Part shown: positions 49,151 to 56,417 of the stretch, in pieces
Layout of the letters: every line of letters begins with the position of its first letter
Numbering within the stretch: position 1 is the first letter of the stretch
Origin: Bacteroidales bacterium
GTDB taxonomy: Bacteria; Bacteroidota; Bacteroidia; Bacteroidales; F082
Direction of reading: 5' to 3'
Length of the DNA stretch: 64,000 nucleotides
Assembly (NCBI GenBank): GCA_016936355.1
Contig: JAFGYB010000020.1
Location: forward strand, 1 to 64,000
The notes under the pieces: generated by a model
The model's database searches: none
Told to the model about the DNA's origin: nothing
The model's input: only the letters and a program-made list of their open reading frames with translations
Position numbers and translations under genes: made by a program

Positions 49151-50422
49151 TCAGCCTTTCATCCGGCTCCACAACCGCTGTGCCTGTTCCTGTGCAAAAG
49201 TCATCACTTCGGCTTCATCCACAGTTTGCATTATACTATCTTTCAGAATGAGTCTCCCATCGGAAATAACATGCTGTACTCTTGAAGCATCCCATCCGAA
49301 AATAAAATGTCCAAGAATGTTATCTTCGGTTACCGGTGTCCTTCCCCGATAGTCCAGTACTACCAGGTTGTTTTCTCCATCGCCTTCAAAACGATTCTCC
49401 TTCAGATACCGATGTACATTTCTAAATCGGTGATATGTTTCTTCAAAGCCAATGGTTTCAAAGCTCTGACCGGCAAAATAGGCCTGTTGGGCACTGCGGA
49501 TCATGTCGCTGTGCATGCCATCGGTTCCCAGCATAATCCGTGATCCCAGCCCATTTCCATTGAACACCCCCACTCCATTGTTCAGATTGCTCTCCATATT
49601 TTCCGCCATAAAAGCTTTGGATTCACGGAACAGCTTTCTTTCGTGATTGGAAAGATGCAGACCATGCACCAAGAGGGTCTTGCTCTGATCCAACATACCA
49701 TAATCATTGAGTCGTTCCAGAACCCGCCTACCATATTGTACCAGAGCCTGATCCTGATCGTAGCGATCTTCAGCTACATGTATATGCAGGCCGGATCTGA
49801 ATTTCTCCACGAGGTCAACTGCTTTTTTCATAGTCTCATCGCCCACAGTAAAAGAAGCATGCAAGCCCACAAGTCCCTGATGTTTCTTTAGATAATGCTC
49901 GGTTTCGTGCAATCCCTGTTCAGCTTTTTCCCTACCGTCACGGTCGGTCACTTCATAGCAAAGCAAATGCCCCACGCCTACCTTCTCAAAAGCATTGGCA
50001 ATAGTTTCCAGTGAACCGTCAATGGCGTTAGGCGAAGCATGGTGGTCGATCACGAATGTGGAGCCGGCTTTAGCACAGGCTACGGCGGTCGCCAAAGCAC
50101 TGGCTTCTATCATTTCCTTATCCAGTGCCTTGTCCAGTGTCCACCAGATGTATTTCAGGATCTCATAAAAGTTCTCAGGATTTTTCGCCGGTGCGGGCAT
50201 CCCCGTCGCCAAAGCGGAATAAATGTGATGATGCCCCACAGCGAAAGATTTGGTAACAATCTTTCCTTGACAATCCAGCACTTCACTCACCTCAATATCC
50301 GGAACCGATTTAGGTGTAAAAAATAACTTACCGTTCACTCCTTCTTCCACCAGAATATGAGTGTCTGTGAAACTTAGTTTTTCCCAGTCCAGGAATCGGG
50401 CATTTTTTAATAAGAGTGTCAT
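49151..50422 (-). CDS. ssnA: SsnA-type aminohydrolase of the purine/selenium cluster
   Basis: The 423-residue protein belongs to the amidohydrolase superfamily, the same group as guanine and cytosine deaminases. Metal motif AVGHHHIYSALATGMP (HxH), VGLHASFTVG (metal His), HIHVAEDRYDQDQ and LGTDGMHSDM (catalytic Asp) are all seen. It matches SsnA. By context it hydrolyses a C-N bond of a purine-derived intermediate. Its ATG follows the xdh stop by three bases, so it is the last gene of the 54192-49151 operon. Confidence 0.92.
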   Translation of the reverse strand: MTLLLKNARFLDWEKLSFTDTHILVEEGVNGKLFFTPKSVPDIEVSEVLDCQGKIVTKSFAVGHHHIYSALATGMPAPAKNPENFYEILKYIWWTLDKALDKEMIEASALATAVACAKAGSTFVIDHHASPNAIDGSLETIANAFEKVGVGHLLCYEVTDRDGREKAEQGLHETEHYLKKHQGLVGLHASFTVGDETMKKAVDLVEKFRSGLHIHVAEDRYDQDQALVQYGRRVLERLNDYGMLDQSKTLLVHGLHLSNHERKLFRESKAFMAENMESNLNNGVGVFNGNGLGSRIMLGTDGMHSDMIRSAQQAYFAGQSFETIGFEETYHRFRNVHRYLKENRFEGDGENNLVVLDYRGRTPVTEDNILGHFIFGWDASRVQHVISDGRLILKDSIMQTVDEAEVMTFAQEQAQRLWSRMKG

Positions 50423-50425
50423 AGC

Positions 50426-52978
50426 TTACGATTTTCGTTTCATAGGTAGTTTGGTGCGCCGGATGCCGTCAAACTGATACAGGGCATTGGCCACCGCAGC
50501 TGCAGTGGGCACCAGTCCGATCTCTCCAACTCCTTTGGCACCGTATGGTCCCACCGGATCTTTTACCTCCACGCCTTTCACCACAATTTCCGGAGTTTCA
50601 TGCGCCCTCAGAATACCCAGTTTCCTATATCTGTCAGAAACCAGATACCCGTCTTTCATGGGCAGGTCTTCCGTCAGTGCATAACCCAGGCCCATGTGTA
50701 CAGCACCTTCAATCTGCCCTTCAAAGAGCATGGGATTCATAATCTTACCCGCATCATGGGCAGCAACTATTTTGCTTACCTCTCCGTTTTCATCCAATAC
50801 ACACACCTGAGCTGCATATCCGTAGGAATAGTGAATCTTCGGGTCTTCCACCTCATCTCCCGGTTTGGAGGTCCAGTCACAAATATATTGCCCAGAATAG
50901 GTTTTTCCGATCAGTTCTTTGACAGTATTCGAATGTAAGTCTTCTTTCAATTGATGGGCGGCATTGATCACTGCCAGTCCCAGCAAGGCCGTTGCCCGTG
51001 AGGATGTGGTCATTCCCGTTTTGATCTGTGCATCGGTATCCACGACTACTTCCATGATGTCAGGACGTAAACCTGTTTCTTCACACAAGGTCTGCAGAGC
51101 CATGTTGTGAACCCCCTGCCCCATCTCTGTCCAACCGTGACTAATCTGAATTTTGTCTTCCGAAAGAATTTCTATTTTCACTTTGGATTCATCCACCATG
51201 CCGTTGCCCACTCCTGAGTTTTTAATGGCCGTGGACAGGCCTGCAAAAGAAGCATTTGTAAAATCATCTTTCACCGCTTCGAGGCAAGCCCTGATGCCTA
51301 CACCAAAAACTTTCTGTCCTGTAGCCGTTTTCAATCCGTCGGTTAAAGCGTTGTCCCAGCGGAACTGCCAGCGGTCGAAACCACCCTGTTCACAAAGATC
51401 GTCGATGCACTGCTCCAACGCAAATACCACCTGATTCACACCAAAGCCACGCATCGCACCACAGGGAATATTATTGGTATAAACTGTTTTAGCCGTCATG
51501 TTTACATTGGGAATATAATAACCTCCGGCAGCATGTCCGGCCACCCGTTCCATCACCTTCATACCCACCGAAGCATAAGCTCCTGTATCGCCCACTGCCA
51601 TGAGCGACAAAGCCACCAACTTACCGTTTTCATCTGCACCGAGCTTCATATCCATAAACACCGGATGACGTTTGGGATGCAAACGAATAGATTCTTCACG
51701 GGTCAATGTAAGCTTCACGGGTTGCTGCATCAGCCAGGCAAAAAGAGCCGTTTGCCCCTGGATACTCAAATCTTCCTTTCCTCCAAAACCACCACCATTG
51801 GGAACCAGTTCCACATGAACTTTTTCCTCGGGCAAACCCAAAAGCATCGCTACCTGGCGCCGGTCCTCGTATACGCCCTGACTCTGACTGTATAATTTCA
51901 ACTCTCCAATTCCGTAAGGCAGAGCCAGTGCGGCTTCTTTTTCCATGAACCCATGTTCGATACGCTGGGTTTGATAGTTGCCTTCCGAAACGTATTGGGC
52001 TTGTTTAAAAGCCTGCTCCGCATCACCGATGGTATAATGTACTGTTTCGAAATTATTGGGTCGTTCCTTGTGTACCTGAGGTCCCTTGAGGGCTTCAAAT
52101 ACATCCGTGACCGGTTCCAGCACTTCGTATTCTACCCGAATCATCTCTGCTGCTGCCCGGGCCTGTTCTTCCGTATCTGCTAATACTCCTGCCAGTACAT
52201 CCCCAATGTAATGCGTGGTTTCTCCTTCACCAATCATCACTGGCCAGTCCTGCAGTATTAACCCAACCTTATGTTCTCCGGGGATGTCGTTTGCCGTTAC
52301 AACCCGTTTCACACCAGGCATAACTATAGCTTCTGACAAATCAATCTTCAACACTTTAGCTTTGGGATAATCGCTGAATTTCAAGGCAGCAAACAACATC
52401 CCATCCACAAACAAATCATCCACAAAATTGCGTTGCCCCAATGCCGTTTCATAAGCTTGGTATTTGGGTTGTGAGACCCCCACTTTTCCTGAAGTTTTAC
52501 GGACTTCCAGCGTCTTATTTTCCCGCAAAGCCTCGGCTGCAGTCAGGACTCCCTTTTCAATTTTCTTGTATCCGGTACAACGGCAAATGTGTGGTTTAAA
52601 AGCCAAACGAATGTCTGATAAATCAGGTCGCAGATTTTTCTGCAACAGTACTTTTGAGCGCGTAATAAACCCGGGAGTACAAAAACCGCACTGAACCGCT
52701 CCTTCGTTGACCATGGCTTTGGCCAAAGTGTCTTTTATATTTTCCTGAAAGCCTTCAATGGTGAAAACCTGAGCCTGATCCAGCGTTTTCATTTTAGTAA
52801 CACACGAAAGTTTGGCTTCCCCGTTGATCTCCACCGTACAGGAACCACAGGCCGCCTGTCCGGAACAACCGTCTTTCACGGAAGTGATCCCCAGTTCATT
52901 CCGTAAGTATTTCAACAACATCCGATTGGGATCACCGTCGTATTCGTATTTTTTTCCGTTGACAAAAAAAGTAATCAT
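50426..52978 (-). CDS. xdhD: selenium-dependent-type xanthine dehydrogenase, Mo/Fe-S subunit (XdhD-like)
   Basis: The protein of about 850 residues fuses two ferredoxin-like [2Fe-2S] domains (CSGQAACGSC, then CGFCTPG and CRCTGY) to the molybdopterin domain. Mo-site sequences GGGFGGKED, GAMRGFGVNQ, TEMGQGVHN and KGVGEIGL (with the catalytic Glu) are present. No FAD domain is present and no FAD subunit is in the window, so electrons must pass to a separate protein; YgfK is the candidate. The first cysteine motif has five residues between the first two cysteines, where canonical enzymes have four. Start ATG 52978 overlaps the stop of the PLP gene as ATGA, so the 47-residue longer N-terminus is not used. 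It hydroxylates a purine, probably. Confidence 0.93.
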   Translation of the reverse strand: MITFFVNGKKYEYDGDPNRMLLKYLRNELGITSVKDGCSGQAACGSCTVEINGEAKLSCVTKMKTLDQAQVFTIEGFQENIKDTLAKAMVNEGAVQCGFCTPGFITRSKVLLQKNLRPDLSDIRLAFKPHICRCTGYKKIEKGVLTAAEALRENKTLEVRKTSGKVGVSQPKYQAYETALGQRNFVDDLFVDGMLFAALKFSDYPKAKVLKIDLSEAIVMPGVKRVVTANDIPGEHKVGLILQDWPVMIGEGETTHYIGDVLAGVLADTEEQARAAAEMIRVEYEVLEPVTDVFEALKGPQVHKERPNNFETVHYTIGDAEQAFKQAQYVSEGNYQTQRIEHGFMEKEAALALPYGIGELKLYSQSQGVYEDRRQVAMLLGLPEEKVHVELVPNGGGFGGKEDLSIQGQTALFAWLMQQPVKLTLTREESIRLHPKRHPVFMDMKLGADENGKLVALSLMAVGDTGAYASVGMKVMERVAGHAAGGYYIPNVNMTAKTVYTNNIPCGAMRGFGVNQVVFALEQCIDDLCEQGGFDRWQFRWDNALTDGLKTATGQKVFGVGIRACLEAVKDDFTNASFAGLSTAIKNSGVGNGMVDESKVKIEILSEDKIQISHGWTEMGQGVHNMALQTLCEETGLRPDIMEVVVDTDAQIKTGMTTSSRATALLGLAVINAAHQLKEDLHSNTVKELIGKTYSGQYICDWTSKPGDEVEDPKIHYSYGYAAQVCVLDENGEVSKIVAAHDAGKIMNPMLFEGQIEGAVHMGLGYALTEDLPMKDGYLVSDRYRKLGILRAHETPEIVVKGVEVKDPVGPYGAKGVGEIGLVPTAAAVANALYQFDGIRRTKLPMKRKS

Positions 52979-54192
52979 AACATTCTTGATTTTAACGATT
53001 CCAGGTCGGGGATGATGGCTTCCGGCATGGAAATCACTTTTTGAACCGCTTGCAGGTCTTTCAGTCCACTTCCTGTGGAAAGAATTACACTGGATCCGAC
53101 ACCACCGGATTTCAACCATCCCGCGAAGGCGGTGGCTGCTGCCGGTTCTGCAAACAAACCAGTATTTCGGGATAAAACAGCAGATGCCGACAAAATCTCA
53201 TCATCAGAAACGGTCAGTACCTCACCGTTGTACTTATTCAGAAACTGTTTCGCCATGTAGAAATTCCGGGGTATGTCCACCGAAATGGAATCAGCTACGG
53301 TACGGCTGGGCACAAAAGAAAATTCATCCTTATCCACATTATTAACCAGATTGGCACTGCCTTCTGATTGCACTGCCACGATTATCGGTATACGGTCGAT
53401 CATATCCAATTTCAGGAGATCTTCGAACCCTTTGTACACACCTGAAATAATAACCCCATCTCCCACAGGAACAAAAATCTTATCCGGAAGCTGTCCGTTC
53501 AACTGATCAAACAATTCAAATGAAACGGTTTTCTTTCCTTCAATAGTCAGCGGATTATAAGCTGTATTCCGATTGTACCATCCCAGATTATCGGTTGCTG
53601 CCACACTCAGATCGAAGGCATCGTCGTAGGTTCCTTTCACAGGAATCAATGTAGCTCCGTACATCAAAATCTGAGTCAGTTTGGCTAAGGGGGCTTTTTC
53701 AGGAACCAGGATCAATGCTTTCTGGTGTTGTGCGGCACAGATTCCTGCCAGCGAAGAACCTGCATTTCCTGTTGACGCTGTAATAATCGTATCGATTCCC
53801 TGTTCTTTGGCAAAAGCTGAAACCAGGGCTGAAGCCCTGTCTTTAAAGGAATACGTGGCATTCAGCGAATCATCTTTAATAAAAACAGGGGCCTTGATAC
53901 TCTTCCCTTCTATGGATCTTAAGGTAATCAATGGTGTGCTTCCGATACGCAATTGAGGCAGGCTGCTTACCTCATTAATAGGCATTAGATCGAGAAACCC
54001 TGTGGATTTTAACTGTGAAAACGTAATCTTTTGTTGTTTCAGACCGTCATAATCGTACAGTACTTTCAACACGCCCCTCGGTGGTTTATCTTTCTGATTA
54101 GCGGCACTGCATTCCGGACACAGATAGCGTACTTCACTGGAATCATAGGTTTTGCCACAGTCTACACACTGATATTGGAATTTCTGTTCCAT
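52975..54192 (-). CDS. threonine-synthase-like PLP enzyme with N-terminal zinc ribbon
   Basis: This 405-residue fold-type II PLP enzyme has a four-cysteine knuckle at its start (YQCVDCGKTY, YLCPECSA), the PLP-lysine motif ATYSFKDRAS near residue 118, ASTGNAGSSLAG and the phosphate-binding LSTGSGLKD at the C-terminus. It resembles threonine synthases but also diaminopropionate ammonia-lyase-type enzymes. Translational coupling to the xdh gene, the first step of purine breakdown, argues against housekeeping threonine synthesis. It may replace the missing YgeX, which makes pyruvate and ammonia from 2,3-diaminopropionate. That role is inference. Confidence 0.82.
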   Translation of the reverse strand: MEQKFQYQCVDCGKTYDSSEVRYLCPECSAANQKDKPPRGVLKVLYDYDGLKQQKITFSQLKSTGFLDLMPINEVSSLPQLRIGSTPLITLRSIEGKSIKAPVFIKDDSLNATYSFKDRASALVSAFAKEQGIDTIITASTGNAGSSLAGICAAQHQKALILVPEKAPLAKLTQILMYGATLIPVKGTYDDAFDLSVAATDNLGWYNRNTAYNPLTIEGKKTVSFELFDQLNGQLPDKIFVPVGDGVIISGVYKGFEDLLKLDMIDRIPIIVAVQSEGSANLVNNVDKDEFSFVPSRTVADSISVDIPRNFYMAKQFLNKYNGEVLTVSDDEILSASAVLSRNTGLFAEPAAATAFAGWLKSGGVGSSVILSTGSGLKDLQAVQKVISMPEAIIPDLESLKSRML

Positions 54193-54214
54193 TTCCCCGT
54201 TTTTAGACAGACAT

Positions 54215-54222
54215 CAAAAATA
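54215..54222 (-). promoter_or_regulatory. -7 element TATTTTTG for the PLP-xdhD-ssnA operon
   Basis: Perfect TAnnTTTG on the minus strand, 22 bases before the ATG at 54192. No -33 TTG was found at normal spacing, so an activator may be needed. Confidence 0.65.
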
Positions 54223-54261
54223 AGGAATTCTTACTGCGTTTTGGTAAAAATTTCGTTTCAT

Positions 54262-54298
54262 AAAAAAAACTTCCGGCAACGCTGGCTACCGGAAGTTT
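54262..54298 (-). terminator. intrinsic terminator of the 495-residue PLP gene
   Basis: A 10-bp perfect stem, AAACTTCCGG and CCGGAAGTTT (54267-54276 and 54289-54298), is followed on the minus strand by a run of Ts. It ends the gene at 54307 and isolates the next operon. Confidence 0.88.
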
Positions 54299-54306
54299 AA
54301 AGCATG

Positions 54307-55794
54307 TTAACCTTCGTACATTTTTAACAAACCCGTCCGGTCGTTAAACTCCCGGATAAGTTCGTCCCAGCGATCAACCTGGTTGAATAATTGACCCCAT
54401 AAATTGCGGTCGTACCACAGAGCATTCAGATCCTGCACATCTTTTGCCTGCTGTTCCACCCAGGTAAAGTATTTCAGGTTGTGTACTGCTTTTTGGTCCT
54501 GATAATTCAGTTCTCGCATATGGTCGGTTTTCTGTCCCAGCATACAACTTTCGTAATCACGGGCAGCCTGCAATTCACTGTAGGCTCCTCTTTCTTCATT
54601 CAGTTCAGCCAAACGAGAACGATACATATCCACCGAATCGGTGGCAATGGTCATGATGACATCATCGGCTGTGTATTCAAAATAACGGGCTGTTTTTATA
54701 GCCGAAAGTAAGTTGGCGATACTGGAAATTCCAAGCAAGGGAAGCTGCGCAATCAGTTCATCGCTGCAACCGACTGATTTCAGGAATTGCTGTCCTTCCT
54801 TTTCGTTAAACAGACGGAGCAAACGCATGGGGTCCTCATCGTCGATGGCAGTCACCACATTGGTATTTTTCACATTATGGATCCACGGTATATGCTTGTC
54901 ACCAATTCCTTCAATTCGATGTGCACCAAACCCATTTCTTAAAATTGTCGGGCATTGTTGTGCTTCCGAAGCCACTACTTTCAGGTGTGGATACTTTGTC
55001 CGAAGATAATCACCGGCTGCAATGGTACCGGCCGAGCCGGTAGCCGAAACATAAGCCGCCAGCTGGGATTTTTCGGTTTTTACCAACTGAAAGACTTCCT
55101 CAATAGCGCTTCCGGTTATATTGTAATGCCATGCCGCATTGCCAAATTCATCAAACTGATTGAAAATAACCACGTCTTCACGGGTATTTCTCAATTCCCA
55201 GCACTTGTCGTAAATTTCCTTCACATTGGATTCACTTCCAGGAGTGGCAATCACGGTTGATCCCACTTCGTTACGCAACCAGTCAAAACGTTCCTGACTC
55301 ATTTCTTCCGGCAAGATGGCAATGGGTTCGGTGGACATCAAACGGCTGTCAAAGGCTCCACCACGGCAATAATTACCTGTGGAGGGCCAAACCGCTTTGT
55401 GATAAGTAGGATCGAATTCCCCGGTGATAATTCGGGGTGCCAGACAGCCATAGGCTGCTCCCACCTTGTGTGCTCCTGTGGGAAAGTATTTACCGATCAT
55501 CAGCACAATGCGGGCATCCACCCCTGTCAACGCTTTTGGTAACTCAATGAAATTGGGATTTCCAAATAATCCCCCTTTTTCTTTGGGTTCGTTTTTCCAG
55601 GTAATACGAAACAAATTCAACGGATTAATGTCCCACAACCCCACCTTTGTAAGGGCTTGTTTGATTTTATCGGGAATTAATTCGGGGTGTTTTTGTTGCT
55701 CAAAAGTAGGCAAAATAATTTGCTGTTCTTTAAATCTTGCGACAGCGTGGGCCAACGCCTCTTCGTTAACCACTTTATCCGAAAAGTGTATCAT
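54307..55794 (-). CDS. fold-type II PLP-dependent lyase of unknown substrate
   Basis: The 495-residue enzyme belongs to the cysteine-synthase/tryptophan-synthase-beta fold. The PLP lysine is in PTGAHKVGAAYG (about residue 112), followed by WPSTGNYCRGGAFDSR (phosphate/substrate loop), ILPEEMSQERFDWL and SATGSAGTIAAGDYL. It is about 100 residues longer than YgeX and does not have its N-terminal sequence, so it is a different family within the fold, seen in many anaerobes without an assigned role. A lyase acting on a diamino or sulfur amino acid is likely. Own promoter and terminator; divergent from an Lrp-type regulator, its probable controller. Confidence 0.82.
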   Translation of the reverse strand: MIHFSDKVVNEEALAHAVARFKEQQIILPTFEQQKHPELIPDKIKQALTKVGLWDINPLNLFRITWKNEPKEKGGLFGNPNFIELPKALTGVDARIVLMIGKYFPTGAHKVGAAYGCLAPRIITGEFDPTYHKAVWPSTGNYCRGGAFDSRLMSTEPIAILPEEMSQERFDWLRNEVGSTVIATPGSESNVKEIYDKCWELRNTREDVVIFNQFDEFGNAAWHYNITGSAIEEVFQLVKTEKSQLAAYVSATGSAGTIAAGDYLRTKYPHLKVVASEAQQCPTILRNGFGAHRIEGIGDKHIPWIHNVKNTNVVTAIDDEDPMRLLRLFNEKEGQQFLKSVGCSDELIAQLPLLGISSIANLLSAIKTARYFEYTADDVIMTIATDSVDMYRSRLAELNEERGAYSELQAARDYESCMLGQKTDHMRELNYQDQKAVHNLKYFTWVEQQAKDVQDLNALWYDRNLWGQLFNQVDRWDELIREFNDRTGLLKMYEG

Positions 55795-55824
55795 TTTTTA
55801 AAATCTTTAGCTTAATTTCATAAG

Positions 55825-55832
55825 CAAAATTA
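55825..55832 (-). promoter_or_regulatory. -7 element TAATTTTG of the PLP gene
   Basis: Consensus TAnnTTTG on the minus strand, 30 bases before the ATG at 55794, inside the divergent control region. Confidence 0.6.
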
Positions 55833-55869
55833 AATATATATACACTTATCCTTACAACACAACTTTTTT

Positions 55870-55940
55870 AAGTAAATACATCTATTATTTGAAGTTTGAC
55901 AGGAAATTAATTACATTTGTCAGCAAATCAATATTTACTT
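55870..55940. repeat. 9-bp inverted repeat bracketing the lrp promoter
   Basis: AAGTAAATA (55870-55878) and its exact reverse complement TATTTACTT (55932-55940) are 53 bases apart, one upstream and one downstream of the -33/-7 elements of the regulator gene. Lrp/AsnC proteins form octamers that often wrap DNA between distant sites; these arms are candidate operators for autoregulation. Confidence 0.5.
55889..55919 (+). promoter_or_regulatory. lrp-type regulator promoter, -33 TTG and -7 TACATTTG
   Basis: TTG (55889-55891) and TACATTTG (55912-55919) are 20 bases apart. The element lies inside the longer reading frame and places the true start at ATG 55955. Confidence 0.65.
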
Positions 55941-55954
55941 TAGAAAAAACAGCC

Positions 55955-56416
55955 ATGAAGCCATTAGACGATACAGATTACAAAATATTAAACCTGCTTC
56001 AACTCAACAGCCGGATTACCATACGTGAATTATCAGAAAAGCTTTTCCTGTCTACTACGCCCATTCACGAGCGAATCAAAAAACTGGAAAAGAGCGGATA
56101 CATTCAGAAATACGTCACCCTTATCGACCCGAAAAAGATCGGTCAGAAACTGATTGTATATATCTCGGTAATCCTGAACGACCACACCAAATCTTCGGTG
56201 GAAAAATTTGAAGCCGAAGTAAACGGACTGGATGAAGTGATGGAATCGTATTATGTTTCAGGAAATTCTGACTTTCTGTTGAAGGTGTACTGCAAAGATA
56301 TGGATGACTATCACCAGTTTGTGGTGGAAAAATTTTCTGTCATTCAGAATATTGCCCGGTTTTACAGTTCGTTTGTGCTGACCGAATCAAAGGTGGATCA
56401 CCACTTTAAACTATAG
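55955..56416 (+). CDS. Lrp/AsnC-family transcriptional regulator
   Basis: The 153-residue regulator starts MKPLDDTDYKILNLLQLNSR, the typical AsnC-type helix-turn-helix opening, with FLSTTPIHERIKKLEKSGYI as recognition region. The C-terminal RAM domain follows (IVYISVILNDHTKSSVEKFE, YVSGNSDFLLKVYCKDMDDY), which binds amino acids and forms octamers. It is transcribed away from the 495-residue PLP gene and probably senses an amino acid substrate or product of that enzyme. It ends one base before the ygfK stop on the other strand. Confidence 0.95.
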   Translation: MKPLDDTDYKILNLLQLNSRITIRELSEKLFLSTTPIHERIKKLEKSGYIQKYVTLIDPKKIGQKLIVYISVILNDHTKSSVEKFEAEVNGLDEVMESYYVSGNSDFLLKVYCKDMDDYHQFVVEKFSVIQNIARFYSSFVLTESKVDHHFKL

Positions 56417-56417
56417 A

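Noticed and set aside
50426-53119. Longer N-terminus of xdhD
   Set aside because: The extra 47 residues overlap the upstream PLP gene and lack similarity to the family; ATG 52978 overlaps its stop neatly.
54307-55794. Tryptophan synthase beta chain
   Set aside because: The PTGAHK motif is reminiscent, but the rest (STGNYCRGGAFDSR, the long C-terminal region) is unlike TrpB and no trpA is near.
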